This document shows positions 35,654 to 44,051 of a DNA stretch of 64,000 nt, one piece after another. The DNA is from Myxococcota bacterium (GTDB lineage: Bacteria > Myxococcota_A > UBA9160 > SMWR01), in the NCBI GenBank assembly GCA_039030075.1, contig JBCCEW010000020.1, positions 1 through 64,000 of the forward strand. Direction: 5' to 3'. Every line of letters starts with the position of its first letter. Position 1 is the stretch's first letter. The notes below the pieces were generated by a model that made no database searches, was not told the DNA's origin, and saw nothing but the letters and a program-made list of their open reading frames with translations. A program made the position numbers and the translations under genes.

Positions 35654-36823
35654 CTACCCGATCGGCCCCATCATCACGCTCGCCAGCCTCTTGCGCTGAT
35701 GCACGCCATCTCCGTAGAGCGCCTGATTGTGCAGGCTGCGCTTGAAGAAGATGTGCACGTCGCACTCCCAGGTGAAGCCGATACCGCCGTGGAGCTGCAC
35801 CGACCGATCGGAGATGAACGCACCGGCGTCCGAGGCGGCGCTCTTCGCCATCCGCGCCGCCGTCTCGGCGTCGTCGGCGCCGCGGTCGATCTCACAAGCC
35901 GCGTGGTAGAGCAGCGAACGCGCCCGGTCGATCTCCACCATCGCGTTCACCAGCGGGTGTTTGACCGCCTGGAAGAAACCGATCTGGCGCTCGAACTGCT
36001 TGCGCTGCTTCGCGTACTCCACGGTCGTCTGGAGCTGCCACTCGCTGGTGCCGCAGAGGTCGGCGGAGACCAGCACGAGCAGCGCCGGCCACGCGCGCTG
36101 GAGCGCGGGCAGGGCCGAGCGCGAGATGATGGCGTCGGGGCCGACTCGCACGTTCGCGAAGCGCAGCGTGGCCTGATCGCGCGTCAGGTCGTGGATGTGA
36201 TCGGCGCGGATCTCGAGGCCCGTGGCGTCCGGGGCGACCTTGCAGAGCACCACGTCGTCCCCGAGTCGGGCCGTCGCGAGAAGGCAATCGGCCTTGAGCG
36301 CGTCCTGAACGAAACACGCGGTGCCGTCGAGGACAAGATCGTCGCCCTCGTCTCGTGCCGAGAGAGCCGGTGCGCCCGGGTCCCAGGCGCCGCGTTCGCC
36401 CGTGATCGCGAGCGTCGCCGTCGCGCCCTCCGCAATGCGTGTGAGCTGTGCCTTCGCGACGTCGCTACCCGCCTCGCGGAGGACCCAGCTCGCGGCCAAC
36501 GTGGATACGAGTGGGGAGGGGAGGGCGTGGCGCCCGACCTCTTCGACGACTCCCGCGATGCCCACGAGAGAGACACCTGCGCCGCCGTCTTCGCTGTCCA
36601 CCGCCAGCCCAGTCCAGCCGAGCTCGACGATCTCCTTCCACAGACCGGCATCCCAGCGCGGGGCCTGGCCCTCGTCGTAGATGGGCTCGGGCGCCTCTGC
36701 GACCAGGCCGCGCAGGGTCTCGACGGGGAGGCGTTCGTCCAGGAACTGGCGCGCCATGTCGCGTAGCAGCGTCTCGTCTTCTCCGAAGCCGAAGTTCCTC
36801 GGGGCAGCGTTCTTCGTGGCCAT
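35654..36823 (-). CDS. Acyl-CoA dehydrogenase
   Basis: 389 residues; ATG with AAAGGGACCCC upstream, 14 bases after the stop of the preceding dehydrogenase. N-terminal helical domain (WKEIVELGWTGLAVDSEDGG), weak middle beta domain, and C-terminal helices with KQRKQFERQIGFFQAVKHPL and VQLHGGIGFTWECDVHIFFKR, as in the FadE-type family. Together with its neighbour it looks like one half of a paired alpha/beta dehydrogenase as used for steroid or branched side chains. The catalytic Glu position is not obvious, which would fit a non-catalytic partner chain. Confidence 0.88.
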   Translation of the reverse strand: MATKNAAPRNFGFGEDETLLRDMARQFLDERLPVETLRGLVAEAPEPIYDEGQAPRWDAGLWKEIVELGWTGLAVDSEDGGAGVSLVGIAGVVEEVGRHALPSPLVSTLAASWVLREAGSDVAKAQLTRIAEGATATLAITGERGAWDPGAPALSARDEGDDLVLDGTACFVQDALKADCLLATARLGDDVVLCKVAPDATGLEIRADHIHDLTRDQATLRFANVRVGPDAIISRSALPALQRAWPALLVLVSADLCGTSEWQLQTTVEYAKQRKQFERQIGFFQAVKHPLVNAMVEIDRARSLLYHAACEIDRGADDAETAARMAKSAASDAGAFISDRSVQLHGGIGFTWECDVHIFFKRSLHNQALYGDGVHQRKRLASVMMGPIG

Positions 36824-36837
36824 GGGGTCCCTTTCGC

Positions 36838-38043
36838 CTACTTCGACTTCGGCAGGCCGAGCACGCGCTCGCCCAGGATGTTCCGCTGGATCTCGTTGGT
36901 GCCGGCCGCGATCGTGTGCCCGTAGGAGTTCATGTAGGCGAGAGGCCAGTAGCCCTCACTCGGCGCCTTCTCGTCCAGCTTGTAGAGCGTCGAGTGGGCG
37001 CCGGCGATCTCGACGCCGAGCCGCGCGTTGTCCTGGACGAACTCGCTCGAGGTCAGCTTCTGTTGGAGGGGGAGGCGCATCGGGTGGTCGCAGAGCGCCG
37101 GAACCCGGGCGCGACGACCGTTCTGCTTCATGCCCTCGGCGACGATCGCGCGCTGCATGATCGCGTCGCGGGTCACCGGGTCGTCCGCGGCGCACTCGCC
37201 GTCGCGCCAGGTATCGCGCGCCAGGTCGATCAGGCGCTGGGTCGGATGGGGACCGTCGCCACCGCCGCTCCCCGCGCTCTCCGCGGCGCCGCGCTCGTAG
37301 GTGAGGGTGGTCATCGCCACCGTCCAGCCCTTGCCGACTTCGTCGAGGCGGTAGGCATCGGGCACGCGCGCGTCTTCGAAGAGCACCTCGTTGAAGCCCG
37401 CCTCGCCCGTGATCTTGACGAGCGGTCGGACGGTGACGCCCGCGTGTCCCTCGATCGGGCAGAGGAAATAGGTGAGACCGTCGTATTTGTGGTCCTTGCT
37501 CGTGCGGGTGATCAGGATCATCCACTTCGCGAAGTGGCCGAGGCTCGTCCAGACCTTGTGGCCGTTGACGATCCAGTCGTCGCCGTCGCGAACGGCGCTG
37601 GTCTGTTGGTTGGCCATGTCCGAGCCCGCACCCGGCTCGGAGAAGCCCTGGCACCAGATCTCGTCACCGGACAGGCAGCCCGGGACGAACTTCTTCTTCT
37701 GTTGGTCCGTGCCATGCACGAGGATCGTCGGTGCCGCCATGTTGAGTCCGACGATGTTGATCAGGAACGGGACGCGGGCGCGGCCCATCTCCAGGTTGGC
37801 GATGCGCTGGAAGCCCTCGTGTCCACCTCCGCCGTACTCCGTGGGATAGTCGGCGCCGACCAGGCCCGCGTCGTAGCACTTGCGCTGCCAGGCCTGGAGG
37901 TAGTCGCGCTGCCCCGTCGTCATCACCTCGATCGGGGTGATCGGCAGGCGCTCGGGCGCGGGCGGCGGCGCGTTCTCGGCCAGCCAGCGCCGGGCGTACT
38001 CCTGGAATTCCTGCTGCTCGGGGGTGAGGACGGCGGCGCTCAC
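36838..38043 (-). CDS. Acyl-CoA dehydrogenase
   Basis: 401 residues; GTG start chosen for the AAGGAGG seven bases upstream and the good N-terminus (SAAVLTPEQQEFQEYARRWL). FAD/substrate signatures WCQGFSEPGAGSDMA and WIVNGHKVWTSLGHFAKW are strong. The C-terminus has NSYGHTIAAGTNEIQRNILGERVLGLP, the classical acyl-CoA dehydrogenase ending. It oxidises an acyl-CoA to the enoyl-CoA and passes electrons to ETF. It is adjacent to a second dehydrogenase that could be its heteromeric partner. Confidence 0.93.
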   Translation of the reverse strand: MSAAVLTPEQQEFQEYARRWLAENAPPPAPERLPITPIEVMTTGQRDYLQAWQRKCYDAGLVGADYPTEYGGGGHEGFQRIANLEMGRARVPFLINIVGLNMAAPTILVHGTDQQKKKFVPGCLSGDEIWCQGFSEPGAGSDMANQQTSAVRDGDDWIVNGHKVWTSLGHFAKWMILITRTSKDHKYDGLTYFLCPIEGHAGVTVRPLVKITGEAGFNEVLFEDARVPDAYRLDEVGKGWTVAMTTLTYERGAAESAGSGGGDGPHPTQRLIDLARDTWRDGECAADDPVTRDAIMQRAIVAEGMKQNGRRARVPALCDHPMRLPLQQKLTSSEFVQDNARLGVEIAGAHSTLYKLDEKAPSEGYWPLAYMNSYGHTIAAGTNEIQRNILGERVLGLPKSK

Positions 38044-38113
38044 GGGAACCTCCTTCTGGGAATTGGGCAGGGTAGGGCATGCGCAGGGACCCGACGAAGC
38101 CGCAGCCGCGCGG

Positions 38114-39166
38114 TCATGCGGCGCCCGCGTCTTCGAGGACCATCTCCGTCGCGCGGCCGAGCACGTCGAGGCGCCCAGTCCCATCTCGCGCGATCGGGTG
38201 GAGCATCAAGAGGTCGATGCCGACCTCGGCGTAGCGCCGCAGACGAGTGCGCACCGCCGCTTCGTCGCCGAGGATCGCGGTCTGCATCACCATCGCGTCG
38301 GGGACCGCCGCGACGGCCTCGGGCCGCTTCTGCTGCAGCCAGAGGTCGCGTACCTCGCGGCACGCGTCTTCGAATCCACCCCGCGCGTAGGCGTCGTTGT
38401 AGAAGTTCATGGTAGGCGAGCCCATGGCCGACAGCTGGAAGGCCAACTGGTTCTTCAGCACGGGAAAGAGCTTCTCCGGATCGCCCGTGATCGCGATCGG
38501 TGCGTCGACGCAGAGGGTGAGGTCGTCGAGGCGGCGCCCCGCCTTCTCGGCGCCCTTCCGCAGATAGGCGAAGTGGGCGTCGGCGGCGTCCGGCGTAAAC
38601 GAGGTGCCGAGCCAGCCGTCCGCGATGGCGCCGGTCATCTCGAGCGCGCGCGGCGCAAGGGTCGCGAGAAAGATCGGGATCCGTGCGGGCGGCTGGGAGA
38701 TGCGCAGTGCCTTCCCCGGTCCGCCCGGGAGCGGAAGCTTCACCGTCTTCCCGTCGTAGGCGAGCTTCTCGCCGGTGCACGCGAGTCGGATGATCTCGAC
38801 GATCTCGCGCATGCGCGTCGCGGGTCGGTCGAACGACTGGCCATGCAGTCCCTCGACGACCTGGGGCCCCGAGTTGCCGAGCCCGAGCAGGAAACGACCG
38901 TTCGTCACCGTGTCCATCGAGAGCGCGGTCATGGCGGTGGCTGCGGGAGTGCGCGCGCAGAGCTGCATGATGCCGGTGCCGAGCTTCAGTCGTTCGGTCC
39001 GCGCCGCGAGGAACGCGATCGGGGCGATCGCATCCATGCCCCAGGCCTCGGCACTCCAGGCGGAGTCGACCCCGAACTTCTCGGCTTCGGTGGCGAGTTC
39101 GAGCATCGCCTCGAACTGCTCGCGGCCGCCGGTGGTCGGGCCGCCCACACGAATCGCGGTCTTCAT
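38114..39166 (-). CDS. LLM-class flavin/F420-dependent oxidoreductase
   Basis: 350 residues from ATG 39166; GTG 39172 is an alternative. Luciferase-like TIM barrel: KFGVDSAWSAEAWGMDAIAP, RLKLGTGIMQLCARTPAATAMTA, GRFLLGLGNSGPQVVEG, and IPIFLATLAPRALEMTG. This subgroup commonly uses coenzyme F420, though FMN cannot be excluded. It lies between a CoA transferase and two acyl-CoA dehydrogenases, so it probably acts on a CoA-linked or cyclic intermediate in that pathway. Confidence 0.88.
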   Translation of the reverse strand: MKTAIRVGGPTTGGREQFEAMLELATEAEKFGVDSAWSAEAWGMDAIAPIAFLAARTERLKLGTGIMQLCARTPAATAMTALSMDTVTNGRFLLGLGNSGPQVVEGLHGQSFDRPATRMREIVEIIRLACTGEKLAYDGKTVKLPLPGGPGKALRISQPPARIPIFLATLAPRALEMTGAIADGWLGTSFTPDAADAHFAYLRKGAEKAGRRLDDLTLCVDAPIAITGDPEKLFPVLKNQLAFQLSAMGSPTMNFYNDAYARGGFEDACREVRDLWLQQKRPEAVAAVPDAMVMQTAILGDEAAVRTRLRRYAEVGIDLLMLHPIARDGTGRLDVLGRATEMVLEDAGAA

Positions 39167-39190
39167 CGGCACGGCCTCTGGTTGCGGATG

Positions 39191-40429
39191 TCAGCCGTCA
39201 TCTTCCGATCCCCCTTGCTGTGCGAAGAGCCCGCGCAGCTGCTCTGCATGGGATCGGTCGCGTTCTTCGAGCGCTTCGATCTCCGCAGCCGGGACGCCGA
39301 TGCCTTCGAGCACGCTGCGGGTATCGGCACCGATCAAGGGCGCCGGGCGCGACGGGAAAACGCCGGATCGGACGTCCTGCCCCTCGAACTCGACGGCGGG
39401 TCGCGCCATGCGCAGGGGGCCAGCGGTCGGATGTTTCGATTCGGCCAGTGACCGTCGGTGGAGCACCTGTTCGTCCTCGTGAACGTCGTCGAGGGAGTTC
39501 ACGCGTGCGACCGGGATTCCCATCGCATCGAGGGTCTCGCAGACCTCGGCGGTGGTCACATCGGCGAGCAGGGCGTTGATGGCCGACCGGAACGCGTCGC
39601 GCCGCGCAAGGCGGGCGGGCAGCGTCGCGAAGCGCGGGTCCTTGTGAAGCTCGCTGCCCCGCCAGACGCAGAAGAGTTCGAAGAGCTCGTCGGCGAGAAG
39701 GATCACCTGAATCGGGCCGTCTTTCGCTTCGAAGATCTGGAAGTAGTCCGCAAGGTCGGTCGGGTCCTGAGCGTCGCCGCCGAGGAAGGTGCGCGCCCAC
39801 ATGACGTCGGGCCAGTTGAACTGCAGTGCGGCATCCAGCATCGAGACGGGCAGGTGTTGACCCCGGCCCGTCTTCTCCCGTTGAAGCAAGGCCGCGGTCA
39901 CGGCCTGTGCGGCGGTGAGTCCGGTCACCTTGTCGTACAAGATCATGCGGATGAGCTCGGGGGCCTCCTCGCCCTGCAAGGCGGCCGCGCCGCTCGTCGC
40001 CTGGATGAGCGGGTCGAAGACACGGCGGTTCTGATAGGGGCCATCGGGCCCGTAACCCGTCATCGACGCATACACGAGGCGCGGGTTGCGAGTCGACAAG
40101 GTGTCCCAGCCGAGCCCGAGCGCCTCCATCTTCCCGGGGCGATAGTTCTCCACCAGCGCGTCGGCGGTGTCCACGAGCGACAGGAAGATCTCCCTCTGCC
40201 GCTCGTCCTTCAGGTCCAGGCTCACCGACCGCTTGTTGCGATTCAGCACGGCGAACATCGCCGAGATGTCGCCGCGGCGGTTTCCCAGATAGCGCGCCGG
40301 GTCGCCGACGCGGGGCGGCTCGATCTTGATGACCTCTGCGCCTTGGTCGGCCAGCAACATGGCGGCCATCGGCCCGGCGACGGTCGTAGTCAGTTCGAGG
40401 ACACGGGTACCAGCGAGCGGTCCGGGCAT
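39191..40429 (-). CDS. CaiB/BaiF-family CoA transferase
   Basis: 412 residues. Class III CoA transferase signatures: PLAGTRVLELTTTVAGPMAAMLLADQGAEVIKIEPP in parts, NRNKRSVSLDLKD, ENYRPGKMEALGLG, GYGPDGPY, and the catalytic Asp in MLDAALQF. It moves CoA between carboxylic acids or racemises 2-methylacyl-CoA, activating a substrate for the downstream dehydrogenases. First gene of a four-gene minus-strand operon with 24- to 70-base gaps. Confidence 0.92.
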   Translation of the reverse strand: MPGPLAGTRVLELTTTVAGPMAAMLLADQGAEVIKIEPPRVGDPARYLGNRRGDISAMFAVLNRNKRSVSLDLKDERQREIFLSLVDTADALVENYRPGKMEALGLGWDTLSTRNPRLVYASMTGYGPDGPYQNRRVFDPLIQATSGAAALQGEEAPELIRMILYDKVTGLTAAQAVTAALLQREKTGRGQHLPVSMLDAALQFNWPDVMWARTFLGGDAQDPTDLADYFQIFEAKDGPIQVILLADELFELFCVWRGSELHKDPRFATLPARLARRDAFRSAINALLADVTTAEVCETLDAMGIPVARVNSLDDVHEDEQVLHRRSLAESKHPTAGPLRMARPAVEFEGQDVRSGVFPSRPAPLIGADTRSVLEGIGVPAAEIEALEERDRSHAEQLRGLFAQQGGSEDDG

Positions 40430-40535
40430 CAGGCGTCCCTTTCTGAGCTCGGGGAGGGGGCGATGGCCCGCCTCGCGCCCGAGGGATCGTTGCCGCCCAG
40501 TGTCGACGAGAGCGCTCCTCGGGTCGAGCCGGTTC

Positions 40536-41222
40536 TCAGAAGACCCGGAACCGTCGACCGCGCGGCTCGGGCACGATCGCGCGCTCGGGCAGCGTGCAGA
40601 TCCGCTTCATCCGCGTCTTGCTGCCGTCGACGTACTCCCAGATCAGCTGGTCTCCTTCGAGATACCGCCGCACGACGACGGGTCCCCAGCCGAGGACGTG
40701 GAAGTCGAGGACGCCGTCGTTCCAGACCATGCTGGCGGAGGTGCGGGGGCAGAACTCGCGCTCGCCGATCGTGAACAGGACCGCGCCTTCCGTGTCGTTG
40801 GTGGTCTCGCCGCCGCTGCTGTTCGGCCCGGAGTCGTGAATGATGCCCGACGACGTGACGACGACGCGGCGACCGCACTGCTCGACGCGCTCGATGTGGC
40901 CCACATGGCCGCCTTCCACGCCTTCCCACAAGCCGCGAATGTCGGACGCTGCAGTCGGAAGCGGCTCGGTGCACGCGGCCAGGATCGGCAGGGGGAAGTG
41001 ATCGTACGCGCAGCCCGGGGTGTTGCCCTTGGGAATCTCGGCGGCGCTCTTCCCGCTCCCGTCGAGCTGGGGCAGGTCGCAGTAGTCGATCTGGCTGCCA
41101 TCGCCGGCCAGGGTGGCGGGGTCGGTCGCCACCGGAGGTCGGCTCGAAAGGAACACCAGCCAGAACGCCACGAGGAAGAGGCCTCCGACGCCGAGGGCGA
41201 CGCCCAGCAGGAGGCGTTTCAT
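40536..41222 (-). CDS. Membrane-anchored exported protein of unknown function
   Basis: 228 residues. One N-terminal membrane helix (LLLGVALGVGGLFLVAFWLVFL) anchors a Cys-containing periplasmic domain (IDYCDLPQL, PGCAYDHF, LAACTEP, EREFCPRTS, RICTLP), probably with disulfides. The core (GHVGHIERVEQCGRRVVVTSSGIIHD; VVVRRYLEGDQLIWEYVDGSKTRMKR, in parts) looks beta-rich, as in small ligand-binding barrels. I do not recognise a family. It lies 25 bases after a DUF1330 gene, so it may be the third gene of that TetR-led operon. Confidence 0.65.
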   Translation of the reverse strand: MKRLLLGVALGVGGLFLVAFWLVFLSSRPPVATDPATLAGDGSQIDYCDLPQLDGSGKSAAEIPKGNTPGCAYDHFPLPILAACTEPLPTAASDIRGLWEGVEGGHVGHIERVEQCGRRVVVTSSGIIHDSGPNSSGGETTNDTEGAVLFTIGEREFCPRTSASMVWNDGVLDFHVLGWGPVVVRRYLEGDQLIWEYVDGSKTRMKRICTLPERAIVPEPRGRRFRVF

Positions 41223-41247
41223 CGCGGGGCTCCGGGCGAGAGGCTCA

Positions 41248-41667
41248 TCACGCTCCGGCCGATCCTTGGATCCGAATGTTGAGCTGACCCGCCAGCCCGG
41301 CGTCGCGGTGGACGTGGACTTCCTGGTACTCGGGCGACTGCATCATCTGCTGGAACGCTTCGTTCGACGGGTACTCGACCAACGCGATCATGTCCCACAG
41401 CTCCTCGACCTCGCCGAGCATCAAGCCGGTGACCACCCCGCCGTAGATCTGTCGGCCGCCGTGCTTCTCGACCAGCTTCACGACTTCGGCGGCGTAGGCC
41501 ATGTACGCCTCGGTGCCCGAGAGAGTGGTCTCGCGGCCGTCGGCGTACTCCGCCTTCTCCTTGAACTTGAGCATGTTGACCATCACGAACGCGCCGCTCG
41601 GCGCGCCCGGACCGAAGAACTCTTGCAGGCGCTCCATGCTCGGCACGACCTGGTTCTCGACGTTCAT
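41248..41667 (-). CDS. DUF1330-family protein
   Basis: 139 residues; ATG overlaps the TetR stop by ATGA. A ferredoxin-like alpha+beta barrel of the DUF1330/EthD type: FVMVNMLKFKEKAEY, YMAYAAEVVKLVEKHGG, and ALVEYPSNEAFQQMMQSPEYQ. Related proteins include small monooxygenases and cyclases, but DUF1330 itself has no fixed activity. Regulation by the coupled TetR gene is likely. Confidence 0.85.
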   Translation of the reverse strand: MNVENQVVPSMERLQEFFGPGAPSGAFVMVNMLKFKEKAEYADGRETTLSGTEAYMAYAAEVVKLVEKHGGRQIYGGVVTGLMLGEVEELWDMIALVEYPSNEAFQQMMQSPEYQEVHVHRDAGLAGQLNIRIQGSAGA

Positions 41668-42305
41668 GAGCGGATCCTTTCTCTGGCGTTTGGGGAATCG
41701 AGGGTGGCAAGCAGCGCCCGCGCCGCGCGGCGCAGGGTCGCTTCGGCACGCGAGCGCGAGAGGCGTTGCGCGGAGCGCAGTCGATCCCAGGCCTCGGACG
41801 ACGTGACGAGATCGAGCGCTTCGAGCGCGTCGGACGGGGCGTCGCGCAGCTCGGGGAACCAGGCGAGCAGCCGCTTGCGCGTCTGCTGCACGAGGGCGCG
41901 TTGCTGCGAGGCGAGAAACTCGGACCGGTGCACCTTGCGTTGGGTCGCGCGCAGGTACGGAGCCACGCGCTCGAACAAGGCCGCGCGCTCGGCCACCATG
42001 CCGTCGACGCGTTCCGCGAGCGGGGCGTCAGCGGGGGGAGGATCGCCGAGCAGGGGCGCGAGTTCCCGGTGGATTCGCTCGTTCACCGTCGCGTAGAGCG
42101 CGTCCATGTCCGAGAAGAGTCGGAAAACGGTCCGGATGCCCAGCCCGGCACGCTCGGCGACGCTGCGCGCCGAGGGCGAGACATCCCCTTCACCGATCAA
42201 CTCGAAGAGGGCATCCGCGATGCGTTGGCGACTCTGTACGGAACGCAGGCGGCGCCCGTCCGTCGAAGCGTCGCCGCTCGCGGAAGCTTGGGTGGCGCGA
42301 CTCAC
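41664..42305 (-). CDS. TetR-family regulator coupled to DUF1330 gene
   Basis: 213 residues from GTG 42305; an upstream ATG at 42392 would add a low-complexity tail. HTH: VSPSARSVAERAGLGIRTVFRLFSDMDALYATV, in part. The gene overlaps the DUF1330 gene by ATGA. A GATTGTG-T-CACAATC palindrome lies between it and the divergent DsbA-fold gene and is its probable site. Confidence 0.85.
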   Translation of the reverse strand: MSRATQASASGDASTDGRRLRSVQSRQRIADALFELIGEGDVSPSARSVAERAGLGIRTVFRLFSDMDALYATVNERIHRELAPLLGDPPPADAPLAERVDGMVAERAALFERVAPYLRATQRKVHRSEFLASQQRALVQQTRKRLLAWFPELRDAPSDALEALDLVTSSEAWDRLRSAQRLSRSRAEATLRRAARALLATLDSPNARERIRS

Positions 42306-42454
42306 GTCGGCTGCCTCACCGACGGCTTCGCCCGGCGTGGGGCGAGTGCCGCGACAGAGCGCGGTTTCGGTCGCTCGACGCGGTCGCTGCACGCAGATGT
42401 GAAGCAGAGTCGGCTCGGTGAGGAGGGCACGGGGGTCCTTGCTGCGGTCGAATC

Positions 42455-42469
42455 GATTGTGTCACAATC
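42455..42469. promoter_or_regulatory. Putative TetR operator
   Basis: GATTGTG-T-CACAATC, a perfect 15-bp dyad, followed by a partly overlapping AATCT...AGATT dyad up to 42486. It sits in the gap between the divergent TetR and DsbA-fold genes, the only AT-rich stretch there. Confidence 0.55.
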
Positions 42470-42534
42470 TATGCCATAAGATTTCGAGCGCAAGCGATGC
42501 GCGATCGATCGGTGGAGCGAGAGCAGCCAGGACC

Positions 42535-43944
42535 ATGTCTCAGAAGTTCGAAGACCAGGGCGGCTTCGCCACCTCGAACCCGCCCGCTCCCGTGCGCTGG
42601 ATCAGCTCGAAGGTGATGAGCTGGCTAATCTCGCAGTCCGTAGTCGACGGACGGCGGCGCCGCGCCGAGCGCGCGCGCAAGCGACGCGGCGAACCGCACC
42701 GCATCGAGTACTTTCACCAGGTCGAGGACGCCTACAGCCACCTCGCGGCCCAGCTGCTGCGGCCACTCCTGGAGCGCTACGACGTCGAGCTGGTGCCCCA
42801 CCTCGTGACGGTCGAGCGCGACGCCAACCTTCCCGAGCCCGAGCTGTTGCCGAAGCTCGCGCGTCACGAGGCGGCGAAGCTCGCGCCCTACTATGGGCTG
42901 CGTTTCGCGGCGGATGCGGGCGCGCCGGGTGCGGAACGTGTCCAGCAGGCGCGCGCGATCCTCGCCGAGGTGGCCCCGAGTGAGTTCCCGGAGGCGGCGG
43001 TCGCCGTGGGCGACGCGCTCTGGCAGGGGAGCGAATCCGAACTGGCGGCCCTCGCCCAGCGCTGGGGCGCCGCCGACGTGAACGGGGTCGCGCGCGCGCT
43101 GGAGCAGGGCGGCGAGCGGCGCGCGGCGGCCGGACACTACTCGGGCGGGATGTTCCTGCACAACGGCGAGTGGTACTGGGGCGCCGACCGGATGTACCTC
43201 CTCGAAGAGCGACTGGCAGCGTTGGGCGCTCGCCGGCCCGGGGTCTCCGGTGACGTGTGTGCCCGTCCGGAGATCGCGCTCGGACCCCTGCGCGATGACG
43301 GCTCTCTCACCCTCGAGATCTACCCCTCGCTTCGCAGCCCGTATACGGCCGTCATCTTCGATGCCGCGGTCGAGCTGGTTCGCGAGACCGGCGTGCGAAG
43401 CGTGACGCGACCCGTGCTGCCCATGGTCATGCGCGGTGTGCCGGCTACGCGGCAGAAGGGCGTCTACATCTTCACCGACGCGGCTCGTGAAGCGGCGGCG
43501 CTCGGTCGAGACTTCGGCCCCGTCTACGATCCGATCGGTGACCCGGTCCGACGCGCCTACTCGCTCTGGCCGTGGGCCTGCGCCCAAGGACGCGGCGACG
43601 CGCTCCTGCAGAGCTTCTTGCAGCGCGCCTTCTACGAGGGCGTGAACACGGGGAGCGACAAGGGCCTGCGCCGGGTGGTCGAGGCAGCCGGCCTTCCGTG
43701 GTCCGAGGCGGAACCGATCGTCGGCAACGACGATTGGGAAGCAGAGATCGAGGCGAACCGGCTCGCCATGCTCGAGATGGGCTGTTGGGGCGTGCCGAGC
43801 TTCCGGCTGTTGGATCGGGCCGGCAACGAAGTGCTCGCGGTCTGGGGGCAGGATCGCCTCTGGCTCGTGGCCCTCGAGATTCAGCGACTCCTCGCGGCCG
43901 GCGGAGTCGACGACACGAAGCCGGCGGCCTCGACGCGCGCGTAG
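42535..43944 (+). CDS. Double DsbA-fold protein (HCCA-isomerase-like)
   Basis: 469 residues. Two thioredoxin/DsbA-like modules in tandem: the first begins RIEYFHQVEDAYSHLAAQLL, the second LEIYPSLRSPYTAVIFDAA. Neither has CxxC. The second has SPYTA, the serine region used by 2-hydroxychromene-2-carboxylate isomerases and kappa GSTs; the C-terminus GCWGVPSFRL carries the cis-Pro. The first 40 residues are basic. A glutathione-dependent isomerase or transferase is possible. Divergent from a TetR-led operon and ended by a strong hairpin. Confidence 0.75.
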   Translation: MSQKFEDQGGFATSNPPAPVRWISSKVMSWLISQSVVDGRRRRAERARKRRGEPHRIEYFHQVEDAYSHLAAQLLRPLLERYDVELVPHLVTVERDANLPEPELLPKLARHEAAKLAPYYGLRFAADAGAPGAERVQQARAILAEVAPSEFPEAAVAVGDALWQGSESELAALAQRWGAADVNGVARALEQGGERRAAAGHYSGGMFLHNGEWYWGADRMYLLEERLAALGARRPGVSGDVCARPEIALGPLRDDGSLTLEIYPSLRSPYTAVIFDAAVELVRETGVRSVTRPVLPMVMRGVPATRQKGVYIFTDAAREAAALGRDFGPVYDPIGDPVRRAYSLWPWACAQGRGDALLQSFLQRAFYEGVNTGSDKGLRRVVEAAGLPWSEAEPIVGNDDWEAEIEANRLAMLEMGCWGVPSFRLLDRAGNEVLAVWGQDRLWLVALEIQRLLAAGGVDDTKPAASTRA

Positions 43945-43985
43945 AGCCGCTCGAACGAGTCAGCCGTCGCTGCCCAGGAATGGAA

Positions 43986-44016
43986 GAGGCCCGGGCAGCG
44001 CAGCCGCCCGGGCCTC
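43986..44016. terminator. Bidirectional terminator hairpin
   Basis: GAGGCCCGGGC and GCCCGGGCCTC form an exact 11-bp stem with a nine-base loop between two convergent genes. On the minus strand the stem is followed by TCTTCCATTCC, mildly T-rich; it likely serves both genes. Confidence 0.7.
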
Positions 44017-44051
44017 GGTTGGATCCTCGCGTGAGGAAGCGTGTCCGCTCC